This document shows positions 52,746 through 60,710 of a stretch of 64,000 nucleotides of DNA, in pieces (within the stretch, counting starts at the first letter, position 1; every line of letters starts with the position of its first letter). Made by a program: the position numbers and the translations under genes. The notes beneath the pieces were generated by a model. It saw only the letters and a program-made list of their open reading frames with translations, was not told the origin of the DNA and ran no database searches. The DNA is from Sulfurimonas sp. (lineage in GTDB: Bacteria > Campylobacterota > Campylobacteria > Campylobacterales > Sulfurimonadaceae): NCBI RefSeq assembly GCF_023229025.1, contig NZ_JALOAA010000003.1, forward strand, positions 1-64,000, in the 5' to 3' direction.

Positions 52746-54575
52746 CTAGTTTGTAGTTCTTAAGTAACCATTTTGACTTAAAAATAGTTCTAATTTTGCA
52801 AGTGTATCATTTTTTTCTTTCTCCGAAATAAATTCAGAGCTTAAGAGATCATTTCTTAGCTTATTTGAGAGCATAGTTGAATCATATCCGATAGAGTCTA
52901 AAATATTTAGTACGCTCTTAGATTCAACAGCATTTTTAATCTTATAAGAGTACTCATCTATTGTGATTGTGTATTCACTTGGATGTGTAAAAAGATTATG
53001 CTGCATACCAAGAGTCTCTTGATACGCACCGACATTGAAAAAGCCTAAAAAATACTCCTCCTCATCAAGGTTTACATCATGAAGATAGAGTGGTTTATCG
53101 GGGTTAAAACCTATCTCTCCATCACTATCACATGTGATATCCCATAACGAAGCCGCTCTTAGCGGGGTTGTGTTTAGATGGTGTAGAGGCATAACCGGAA
53201 AATGCTGTCCTAATCCCCAGTAATCAGGCAAACTTTGAAATATTGATGCGTTTATAAGATATCTCTCTTGCAGCTTTACCTGAAGCTGTGCTAGCTCATC
53301 CGTAGGGTTTGCAGACTTTAAATATAGAGCTTTTTTTATAATATTGTGAACCAAAATTTCAGCGTTTGAGCGGTCTTGAAGGTCAATATACCCTAAATCA
53401 AAAAGCGTTAAAAGAGACTCCATATGATCAAGAGCGTCATGAAGATACTCAATACAGTTAGTGTTGTTTAAAAGATTATTTAGCTCTATTAACTCAACAA
53501 GCAGGGGTGGATTGACTTTTTTAAAATTAAGTAGTTTTTCTTGATAATCCTGAGTAAATAGCTCTAAAACAGGTGTAATTAAGACAGCGTGAGAAGCAAC
53601 TATAAATCTTCCTGATTCTGTAAAAATATCAGGATGATCAACATTTTTTGCATTCATAATCCCGCCTAGTAAGAAAACGACACTATTTGAAAACTCATCT
53701 ATTGAGTAGTTTCTAGCACTTGACATGACATGCTGATCATACTCGACAGCCAAACCGCCGCCTATGTTAATACTCTTAAGAGATTCTGCACCCATTTTTT
53801 TTAGCTCTGCGTAGATATTTCCGGCTTCTCTTAGCGCTTTTTTAAGCGGTGCAATATCTGACATCTGCGAGCCTATATGAAAATGAACCATATTTAGCTT
53901 ATCTAAGAGTTTAGCATCTTTTAGAAGTGAGATAGCCTCTATAATTTCAGTAGAAGTAAGACCAAATTTTGCATCCATTCCACCGCTTTTTGCCCAGATA
54001 CCGCTTCCTGTGCTATGAAGTCTTACTCTAATTCCAATATTTGGAACTTTAAGGTTGCACTCTTTTGCTACCTCTATAATTGTCTCAAGCTCTCCAAGCC
54101 CTTCTATGGTAATAGTAATGTTATGACCGCTTTGTGCAGCTATAAAGCCAAGCGTAATCATCTCTTTATCTTTAAAACCATTTACAGTTATGTTTGCACC
54201 ACTTGGAGTTTTACTCATCGCTAAAACTAGTTCGGCTTTTGAACCGGCTTCTAAGCCGTAGTTGTACTGTGCCCCTTGAGAGGTTATCGCATCAACCGCA
54301 TGAGGAAACTGATTTACCTTTAGCGGGAAAACAGCATTGAAACCTCCTTTATAGTTGTTTTGTTCTATAGCTTTGTCAAAATAGGAGTAAAGAGTCCTAA
54401 TCTGACTCTTAATTAAATGAGGAAACCTAAGCAAAATAGGTCCTCTTACATCATTTGAACGAATCTCTTCAACTATCTGAAGGAGAGAGGGCATGCACTT
54501 GTAGTTTAATTTTATTTGACCATCTTCAATAATAAAATTGCCATTAGACCAGATGTTAAGACCAAAACTTTTCAA
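52746..54575 (-). CDS. speA: Biosynthetic arginine decarboxylase
   Basis: 609 residues, fold type III PLP enzyme. FPLKVNQFPHAV holds the PLP lysine (near residue 88), HFHIGSQMSDI and NIGGGLAVEYD follow in the TIM barrel, and the beta domain carries the catalytic cysteine region near the C-terminus. It turns arginine into agmatine for polyamine synthesis. The gene sits in an aspC-cysE-speA order known in Campylobacter. Two bases after the previous gene, so in one transcript. Confidence 0.95.
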   Translation of the reverse strand: MKSFGLNIWSNGNFIIEDGQIKLNYKCMPSLLQIVEEIRSNDVRGPILLRFPHLIKSQIRTLYSYFDKAIEQNNYKGGFNAVFPLKVNQFPHAVDAITSQGAQYNYGLEAGSKAELVLAMSKTPSGANITVNGFKDKEMITLGFIAAQSGHNITITIEGLGELETIIEVAKECNLKVPNIGIRVRLHSTGSGIWAKSGGMDAKFGLTSTEIIEAISLLKDAKLLDKLNMVHFHIGSQMSDIAPLKKALREAGNIYAELKKMGAESLKSINIGGGLAVEYDQHVMSSARNYSIDEFSNSVVFLLGGIMNAKNVDHPDIFTESGRFIVASHAVLITPVLELFTQDYQEKLLNFKKVNPPLLVELIELNNLLNNTNCIEYLHDALDHMESLLTLFDLGYIDLQDRSNAEILVHNIIKKALYLKSANPTDELAQLQVKLQERYLINASIFQSLPDYWGLGQHFPVMPLHHLNTTPLRAASLWDITCDSDGEIGFNPDKPLYLHDVNLDEEEYFLGFFNVGAYQETLGMQHNLFTHPSEYTITIDEYSYKIKNAVESKSVLNILDSIGYDSTMLSNKLRNDLLSSEFISEKEKNDTLAKLELFLSQNGYLRTTN

Positions 54576-54577
54576 AA

Positions 54578-56311
54578 TTATTCACCTATATGTAGTTTTT
54601 GACGAAAGTATCTATCTATATCAAAATATACTTCGCCGCTTCTATTTTTAAAAGTAAGATGTTTTTTCTTAAGCTCTGAAATATGTTTAATACCCATTAC
54701 ACTAAGAATAACCTTCATACTCTTTACAAGATTTTTATGATAGTGACCTATCTCTGCACCTTTTTTGACAACTAGATAAGAGGCTCTTCTTTTTGGATCT
54801 TGAGTCGCCATGCCAACAGGACAGATATGTGAGCCAAAACCAGAGCACATTCTAGCACGAATACAACCGCCACTCATCATAAACCCTCTGCCTATTCCTA
54901 CCGCATCTGCACCCATTGCCATAGTTATTATTATGTCATCAGGAGTTAAAATCTTCCCACTTGCGATTATCTTAATATCTTTGCGAAGATCATACTTAGT
55001 GAGGATGGTATCAAGAACATAAAGCGCATTGTTCGTATTTAAACCTACAGACTCCATGAGCTCAAGGGGAGCAGTAGCGCTTCCTCCCTCACCGCTATCT
55101 AAAGATATAAAATCAGGAATGGATCCTCCACTCTCTCTTTTTTTTGCAATCTCTTTTACCATCTCTTCTACCGAATCTGCATCTGAAATTACAATTTTAA
55201 AACCTACCGGTTTTTTAGAGAGATTTTGTAGTTTTTCGACAAAGTCTAAAAGATTAGCGGTTGTATCCGCATAGGGGAAGCGGTTTGGAGAGAAGAGGTC
55301 CTTGCCTTCAGGAACTCCTCTATAGTAGGCAATATCAGCCGATACTTTTGAGCCTGCTAGTTTTCCTCCGGTCTGCTTTGCACCTTGAGCAATTTTTATC
55401 TCCGTCATGCGACAAAACTTCATAGCTTTTTGATACCTAAGTTCATCAAATTTTCCATCTTTATCACGAACACCATAAAGAGCAGAACTCATTTGAAAAA
55501 TCATATTTGGGATGTCATTAGGAACTTCCTGCGGAAAAGACTCTATAGGTGCAGACCAGTTTACGCGAAAGAGTACATGAGATGCTTTATCATATATATA
55601 CGTATTTTGAGTCTTTTTATTTAGTAAGATTGTTCTGTACGCTTTTAGGGCAAGTGCAGCGTTAAAGAGCTTATTTAGTACCTTAAAGACAATTTCTGAG
55701 AGCATAGTACTTTTTACAATTTCAAGATATTGGCAATTTTTCAAATCCGGCTTGTGGGTAAAGAGATGATTTGATGTAAGAGAGCCTTCTCCCGTATTGA
55801 TGGTAAGATTTGTTGCCGCTCCTGCTATAGAGAATGCTCTAACAGCTTCCGGACTAAGCGCTCCATCACTCATAGCAGAGCGTATTACAGGGGAGTGAGA
55901 AACAAATGGAATCTCTCTATCTTTTCCAAAAATCACACTGACATCTTCACTGACTTCATCTTCATTGAGAACATTTGATGAGTGTTTTATAATGAATCTT
56001 GAACCCTCAAAAGGTTGAGATACCGAAAAAGATTGAAAATTTGGAACATCCTTAGCAGCTTTATATACCCACTCTATTTTATCTCTAGAAGCGTAGAAGG
56101 ACTCATCTGCGAAGTATTGACGCAAAGGCTCTCTTAGGGCTTCAAAAAAGTAACGCATTCTTCCTATAATCGGGTAGTTTATCAAAAGCGAATGACTTCT
56201 TTGGACATACTTGTCATAGATAAATAGAAATACTAAAAAAAGCAGTAAAGCGAGTGTAAAAAATTCAAAGAAATTTACAAAAAAATTCCAGATGGCGTGA
56301 ATAGATTCCAT
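54578..56311 (-). CDS. Membrane-anchored FMN-binding glutamate-synthase-like protein
   Basis: 577 residues. An N-terminal helix (about 13-31) anchors it, then a domain like the FMN and iron-sulfur part of GltB: KIAQGAKQTGGKLAGSKVS, DSGEGGSATAPLE, GADAVGIGRGFMMSGGC and a cysteine set CIRARMCSGFGSHIC. There is no glutaminase domain and no GltD-like partner beside it. Its cysteine spacing (C-x5-C-x7-C) differs from the GltB one (C-x5-C-x4-C). The reaction is unknown; ferredoxin-linked oxidoreduction is my inference. The ATG overlaps the hisS stop. Confidence 0.8.
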   Translation of the reverse strand: MESIHAIWNFFVNFFEFFTLALLLFLVFLFIYDKYVQRSHSLLINYPIIGRMRYFFEALREPLRQYFADESFYASRDKIEWVYKAAKDVPNFQSFSVSQPFEGSRFIIKHSSNVLNEDEVSEDVSVIFGKDREIPFVSHSPVIRSAMSDGALSPEAVRAFSIAGAATNLTINTGEGSLTSNHLFTHKPDLKNCQYLEIVKSTMLSEIVFKVLNKLFNAALALKAYRTILLNKKTQNTYIYDKASHVLFRVNWSAPIESFPQEVPNDIPNMIFQMSSALYGVRDKDGKFDELRYQKAMKFCRMTEIKIAQGAKQTGGKLAGSKVSADIAYYRGVPEGKDLFSPNRFPYADTTANLLDFVEKLQNLSKKPVGFKIVISDADSVEEMVKEIAKKRESGGSIPDFISLDSGEGGSATAPLELMESVGLNTNNALYVLDTILTKYDLRKDIKIIASGKILTPDDIIITMAMGADAVGIGRGFMMSGGCIRARMCSGFGSHICPVGMATQDPKRRASYLVVKKGAEIGHYHKNLVKSMKVILSVMGIKHISELKKKHLTFKNRSGEVYFDIDRYFRQKLHIGE

Positions 56312-57522
56312 TAAAACTCCGACATTGGTATTGTGTATTCAGATTTATCTTCTAGGTTTTTTATCCAAATATTTTTATCTCTCATCTCATTAGAGCCTAT
56401 AACAGCGCAATATTTTACATTTGCTTTGTCAGCGGCTTTGAGATGATTTTTTAGATTTTTAGATTTATACTCTACTATAACTTTATCTGTTTGTCGCTTT
56501 TTATGTGCAATCTGAACTACGAAATCAAGCGCTTCTTCATCCATAGCACCCATGTAGTAGCCATCTTTTTTTGTTTGGGGCATTTTAATAAGCTCCATGA
56601 GTCGCTCTATACCCATTGCAAAACCAACAGCAGGGGTAGGTCGACCGTCTAAAAACTCAACAAGTCTGTCATATCTCCCACCTCCTGCAATAGCGCTCTG
56701 ACTTCCTATCTCATCACTTACAAACTCAAATGCTGTTTTTGAGTAGTAGTCTAAACCTCTTACAAGATTTGTATCTATTTCGTATTTTATTGAGTTATCA
56801 TCTAAAATCTTCTTTAGAAGCTTAAAATCATCACTACATGTTAAGCAGAGATGATTTAGGAGCTTTGGAGCACCTACATATAGCTCTTGGCATGAGCCGT
56901 TTTTGCAGTCAAGCACTCTTATGGGATTTGTATCTACTCTGCGAATACAATCTTCACAGATGCCATCTTGACACTCTTTTACAAACTTTACTAGTTTGGT
57001 ACGGTAAGGGGGCATACATTCGTTGCAGCCGAGCGAATTTAGTTGAAGTCTGTATCCAATGCCGAGAGTTTTTAAAATGTCACTAACCATCATAATCATT
57101 GAAGCGTCTTCGTAAACACTACTCTCCCCGAAACTCTCAACACCAAACTGATGAAATTGTCTTAATCTTCCTTTTTGGGGTCTTTCATATCTAAACATAG
57201 CCCCATGATAAAAAAAGCGGTGTATTCCGCCGGCGCGATCTAGTTTTTTTTGTATAAATGCACGAACGACTCCTGCCGTTCCCTCAGGACGAAGACATAC
57301 ATCATTGCCGCCTTTGTCTATAAACTGATACATCTCTTTTCCGACAATATCGCTTGATTCGCCTACTGAGCGCTTAAAAAGAGTAGTCTCTTCTAATAGA
57401 GGAGTTTCAATAAAGTGAAAACCATATCTCTGAGCTATATTGGTAGCTGTAGTTATGAAATATGTAAATCTCTCATAATCCTCGCTTAAAATATCATTCA
57501 TTCCCCTGAGTGAAGCAATCAT
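56311..57522 (-). CDS. hisS: Histidine-tRNA ligase
   Basis: 403 residues, class II. MNDILSEDYERF, FRYERPQKGRLRQFHQFG (motif 2), LVRGLDYYSKTAFEF (histidine site), AIAGGGRYDRLVE and a motif 3 GFAMGIERL are all present, and the C-terminal anticodon domain closes the protein. The insertion before the histidine site carries CNEC, CEDC, DCKNGSC and CLTC pairs; such zinc-like clusters occur in HisS of several delta- and epsilon-type bacteria. It charges tRNA-His. One base overlaps with the next gene. Confidence 0.96.
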   Translation of the reverse strand: MIASLRGMNDILSEDYERFTYFITTATNIAQRYGFHFIETPLLEETTLFKRSVGESSDIVGKEMYQFIDKGGNDVCLRPEGTAGVVRAFIQKKLDRAGGIHRFFYHGAMFRYERPQKGRLRQFHQFGVESFGESSVYEDASMIMMVSDILKTLGIGYRLQLNSLGCNECMPPYRTKLVKFVKECQDGICEDCIRRVDTNPIRVLDCKNGSCQELYVGAPKLLNHLCLTCSDDFKLLKKILDDNSIKYEIDTNLVRGLDYYSKTAFEFVSDEIGSQSAIAGGGRYDRLVEFLDGRPTPAVGFAMGIERLMELIKMPQTKKDGYYMGAMDEEALDFVVQIAHKKRQTDKVIVEYKSKNLKNHLKAADKANVKYCAVIGSNEMRDKNIWIKNLEDKSEYTIPMSEF

Positions 57523-57599
57523 CTATTTCCTTGAGCGTTTATGTAATTAAAGTAAAGTCATTTTATTTAAATGAAAGAATACCATTTTTTACTTATATT

Positions 57600-57631
57600 T
57601 TGATTGATTAAGTTTCTGTTTTATCAATCAA
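57600..57631. promoter_or_regulatory. 9-bp inverted repeat upstream of sodB
   Basis: TTGATTGAT and ATCAATCAA invert around 14 bases, about 85-116 bases before the sodB ATG. The half-sites contain TTGAT/ATCAA, but the spacing is far wider than the 4 bases of an FNR site. It may be an operator for sodB or hisS. Confidence 0.35.
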
Positions 57632-57660
57632 TACTAAAAAAATATTTAACTTTTTATTAA

Positions 57661-57682
57661 TAATAAAGTCTTATACTTATTA
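57661..57682 (+). promoter_or_regulatory. -10 box and imperfect operator-like dyad for sodB
   Basis: TATACT at 57672-57677 is a fair -10 box, 39 bases before the ATG. TAATAAAGT and ACTTATTA invert imperfectly around CTTAT over the same bases. A metal or peroxide regulator (Fur or PerR type) would fit sodB, but this is a guess from position. Confidence 0.35.
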
Positions 57683-57715
57683 GATAGTTATAAATTTAAA
57701 GAAAAAGGATCTACC

Positions 57716-58393
57716 ATGATTGATTTACCAAAATTGCCTTTTGCAAACAACGCACTTGAACCTTTTATATCCGCAGAAACTATAGAGTACCATTACGGTA
57801 AGCACCACATAGCATATGCAAACAAACTCAATGAGTTGATAAAAGGAACAGAGTTTGAAAAAATGTCTCTCTCTGCAATTATTAAAAACTCTGATGGAGT
57901 TATTTTTAATAATGCGGCACAGGTTTTTAATCATGATTTTTATTGGAAAAGTCTAAGTGGCTCAAAATCTGCTCCAACTGGGAAGTTTTTACTCAAAATC
58001 AACAATGATTTTGGTTCTATAGAAGCCCTGAAGGAGGAGTTTATAAAAGCGGGAACAACTCTTTTTGGTTCAGGCTGGGTATGGCTAGTTAGAGAGCCTA
58101 AAGGACAGCTTATGATTAAGCAGACAGAAAATGCAAAAAACCCTCTGGCTTCTCATCTTGTACCTCTGTTTGTATGTGATGTGTGGGAGCATGCCTACTA
58201 CATAGACTACAGAAATTTGAGAGCTAAATATTTAGAAGAGTTTTGGAATCATATCAACTGGGAGTTTGCTACAGAAGCATTTGAAAAAACAGATAATCAT
58301 ATTTTCATAGGAACAGAGGTCTGTAACGATATACATGAGCCTTTTTGTGAAATTTTAGACGATATTCAAAATCAAGACAGAGTAATTAGCTAA
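57716..58393 (+). CDS. sodB: Iron-type superoxide dismutase with long C-terminal tail
   Basis: 225 residues. Metal ligands are visible: YHYGKHH near 26-32, FNHDFYW near 73-79, and DVWEHAYY near 157-164. LAS and the Q/G pattern suggest the iron form. It turns superoxide into oxygen and H2O2. After the usual end (INWEFATEAF) it has about 36 extra residues with CNDIHEPFC. H. pylori SodB also has a C-terminal extension. Good AAAGGA ribosome site. Next to a globin gene in the same direction. Confidence 0.93.
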   Translation: MIDLPKLPFANNALEPFISAETIEYHYGKHHIAYANKLNELIKGTEFEKMSLSAIIKNSDGVIFNNAAQVFNHDFYWKSLSGSKSAPTGKFLLKINNDFGSIEALKEEFIKAGTTLFGSGWVWLVREPKGQLMIKQTENAKNPLASHLVPLFVCDVWEHAYYIDYRNLRAKYLEEFWNHINWEFATEAFEKTDNHIFIGTEVCNDIHEPFCEILDDIQNQDRVIS

Positions 58394-58409
58394 AGGCGGT
58401 TTTTTTGTA

Positions 58410-58415
58410 TATAAT
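58410..58415 (+). promoter_or_regulatory. -10 box for the protoglobin gene
   Basis: TATAAT 37 bases before the ATG at 58453, with AGGGGG as ribosome site. The globin gene may thus be transcribed without sodB. Confidence 0.45.
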
Positions 58416-58452
58416 AAGAAATTATTAACAAAAAAACAGGGGGTTTTGCAAG

Positions 58453-59382
58453 ATGCAGCAACATCAAAGCTTAAAAGAACACTATAATTTTACAAAAGAG
58501 GAGGCTCTTATCTTAAAGGAGCTTCAACCAAGAATGGAGGAGCTCTCAAACAGGTTTATAGAGGAGTTTTATGACTATATCTGGGGCTTTGGTTCAACAG
58601 CTAAATTTCTTAAAAACCAAAAGATTATTGATTATCACCGACTAAAGATAAAGGCGTGGTTTATCAATCTTTTTTGTGGAAAATATGACTTGCAGTACTT
58701 TACATATCTATATAAAATAGGTGAAGTTCATGTAAGGATAGGACTTCCAACCCACTACGTAAACTCTGCTTTTACCTTTGTTAGGACATTTATAATAAAA
58801 AATCTTCATGAAAATTGTCAAGATGAGAAACAGAACATGAGAGAGATAGAAGCTGTTGAGAAGATTGTCGATATAAATCTAGATACGCTAACGAGCTCAT
58901 ATAGAGAAGAAGAGCTTAGCAAATTTTTATCTCTGTCAAAATTTGAAAAAATAGTTCTCTCGGGACTTAAAAAATTTAACTCCTATGTAAACTTCTTTCT
59001 TGCAGGTTCATTGGCGTTAGTAGCGTTTTTTGCTATCGGACTTTTTGGTTATGATATATATCTACTGTTTTTTACTGATATAGGGATAGAGAAGGGGATA
59101 TTAACGGTTCTTGGAAGTCTGCTTGTGCTTTGGGCGGCGATAGAGCTTATACATGAGGAGATAAATCATCTCCAAGGAAAAGGCTTTGCTATCGGGGCAT
59201 TTATCATGCTTGCTATGGCAGCACTTATACGTAAAGTACTTATCTACTCACTCTCCTCGGAGAGCGGGAATGAGCTTTTAATTATAGGAAGCGTGATAGT
59301 CGCACTTGCAGTTGCATACTGGTTAGTTGGCTTAAAAAGGGTAGTCGGGGTCAATACCAATAAAGGGGATAGTGCCTTTTAG
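58453..59382 (+). CDS. Protoglobin domain fused to PsiE-like membrane domain
   Basis: 309 residues. The N-terminal ~165 residues are a globin of the sensor/protoglobin class; KIGEVHVRIGLPTHYV puts the proximal haem histidine at His93, the pattern of globin-coupled sensors such as HemAT. The C-terminal part has four membrane helices (about 182-207, 214-233, 244-266, 274-294) with ELIHEE and ALIRKVLIY, which resemble the PsiE family. The haem domain would sit in the cytoplasm and sense or remove oxygen or NO; the output is unknown. The 3' end overlaps the HPP gene by 32 bases. Confidence 0.75.
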   Translation: MQQHQSLKEHYNFTKEEALILKELQPRMEELSNRFIEEFYDYIWGFGSTAKFLKNQKIIDYHRLKIKAWFINLFCGKYDLQYFTYLYKIGEVHVRIGLPTHYVNSAFTFVRTFIIKNLHENCQDEKQNMREIEAVEKIVDINLDTLTSSYREEELSKFLSLSKFEKIVLSGLKKFNSYVNFFLAGSLALVAFFAIGLFGYDIYLLFFTDIGIEKGILTVLGSLLVLWAAIELIHEEINHLQGKGFAIGAFIMLAMAALIRKVLIYSLSSESGNELLIIGSVIVALAVAYWLVGLKRVVGVNTNKGDSAF

Positions 59383-59905
59383 TATTTGTCGATAAGTTAT
59401 TAATTACAAGTGCAACTAGAAGCATTAAGAGTGCTCCTGTTGCTATTGGAGTAATCGGATACATCCAACCTAGTGATTGAATATGCTCGCTACCTATAAC
59501 AAAGATAAGGGCTGTTGCACCGCCTGGAGGGTGCATTGTCATAGTTAAATGCATAACTAGAATTGACAGTGAGACGCTAAGTGCGCACAAGGTTCCAAAC
59601 TCCAATGATTGTCCAAACATTTTAACTAAAAATACTGATACCGTAGCGGATAAGATATGTCCGCCAATCAGATTTCTCGGCTGAGAGAATGAGACTTCCG
59701 GAGCTCCATATATTAGCACGGCAGAAGCCCCAAAAGATCCAAGTAAAAAGAAGCCGTCTTGAGGTGAGAACATGTGGCTAAAAAATGACATAAAATAGAT
59801 ACTCACAAATGCACCGAGAGTCGACCATAATATTTTACTAAGAGACTTCCTAGTAGGACGTGTCTCCTTTGTTCTCATTTTTGCAAAGTATCTTCTAAGT
59901 GACAT
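59351..59905 (-). CDS. HPP-family membrane protein
   Basis: 184 residues, four to five membrane helices. MTMHPPGGATAL carries the His-Pro-Pro signature of the family, and FFLLGSFGASAVLIYGAPEV and QPRNLIGGHILSA are its other conserved parts. Plant and cyanobacterial relatives transport nitrite; the role here is unproven. An FNR-type box lies at class II spacing upstream. Ends convergent with the protoglobin gene. Confidence 0.85.
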   Translation of the reverse strand: MSLRRYFAKMRTKETRPTRKSLSKILWSTLGAFVSIYFMSFFSHMFSPQDGFFLLGSFGASAVLIYGAPEVSFSQPRNLIGGHILSATVSVFLVKMFGQSLEFGTLCALSVSLSILVMHLTMTMHPPGGATALIFVIGSEHIQSLGWMYPITPIATGALLMLLVALVINNLSTNTKRHYPLYWY

Positions 59906-59931
59906 TTATGCTCTCCAAATAAATTGTGAGA

Positions 59932-59973
59932 ATGATAAACACTTTTTTTATAAAGAGCATTGATGTATGTCAA
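59932..59973 (-). promoter_or_regulatory. FNR/CRP-type site and -10 box before the HPP gene
   Basis: On the minus strand TTGAC-ATAC-ATCAA (59960-59973) matches the FNR consensus TTGAT-N4-ATCAA at 9 of 10 positions. TATCAT at 59932-59937 is a -10 candidate. Taking the start near 59925, the site is centred about 41.5 bases upstream, the class II position for an activator. The regulator is not in this window. Confidence 0.55.
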
Positions 59974-59985
59974 CAAAAATTAAAA

Positions 59986-60696
59986 CTACTCCTGAGGCTC
60001 TTTATGATACCAAAAGGGCTCATTTTTAGGATCATTTAGTTTTGCTCTTCCCTCTAGGGAGTCTTTAAACTGCTCTCCCAAAGCGGGACATTCTATAGCT
60101 TGAAGTGTCACTTCTTTGTCACTAAAGGGGTCGACGATTACCCTATTTAGTGCCTCAATAGTAAGTTGTGGATAAACTCTTTTTATAAGTATGACATCAT
60201 CGCCTTTTTTTACCTCTCCCTCATCCACTACTCTTGCATACCATCCTGTCAAACCGTTGTTATAGATGATGCTCGTCATAGGTTTTGTGGCAGTATTTGC
60301 CGAGAGTTTCCAACATGGTTGTCTTGGTTGCGATACCTCAAAAGTGGCTTCTCCGACTTTAAGAATATCACCGACGCAGATATCTGCTTCGTCTATTTTA
60401 TCGACTAAAAGATTCTCTCCATAGTGAGCAATCTCATCGTATACAAAATTGTTACCGCTTAGCTTATTTAGCTTTTCATATGTTTTTGTAGAGAAAAAAA
60501 GCACCGCTTTCGTCTCGCCGCCGTGATGAATAAGATCTGCTACTTCATCCCCCATAAAGCCTGTTTTTGTCATAAACGCACCCTCTATAGGATATTTTTT
60601 TATGCCTGAATCAAACTCTTTATCGCTTGTGAGCTTCTTGTTTTTGGTAATTTTTCCGACTTTTAGATGTAAGACATTTGTTAATTTTTCACTCAT
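59986..60696 (-). CDS. MOSC-domain protein
   Basis: 236 residues with a MOSC beta-barrel: GGETKAVLFFS, YDEIAHYGENLLVD, VGDILKVGEATFEVSQPRQPCWKL (the conserved cysteine) and a helical tail. The YiiM-like family binds molybdenum cofactor or reduces hydroxylated N-compounds (E. coli YiiM reduces 6-hydroxylaminopurine). The present function is unknown. Follows tmk by 14 bases with a GGGG ribosome site, so it is likely read from the tmk side. Confidence 0.85.
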   Translation of the reverse strand: MSEKLTNVLHLKVGKITKNKKLTSDKEFDSGIKKYPIEGAFMTKTGFMGDEVADLIHHGGETKAVLFFSTKTYEKLNKLSGNNFVYDEIAHYGENLLVDKIDEADICVGDILKVGEATFEVSQPRQPCWKLSANTATKPMTSIIYNNGLTGWYARVVDEGEVKKGDDVILIKRVYPQLTIEALNRVIVDPFSDKEVTLQAIECPALGEQFKDSLEGRAKLNDPKNEPFWYHKEPQE

Positions 60697-60710
60697 TTTT
60701 AACCCCTTTT

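Noticed and set aside
56311..57522. Cysteine-rich insertion in HisS as a novelty
   Set aside because: Similar CxxC pairs occur in HisS of several delta- and epsilon-type bacteria as I recall, so it is probably a known zinc-binding variant.
57600..57631. FNR site before sodB
   Set aside because: TTGAT and ATCAA are present but lie 22 bases apart rather than 4.
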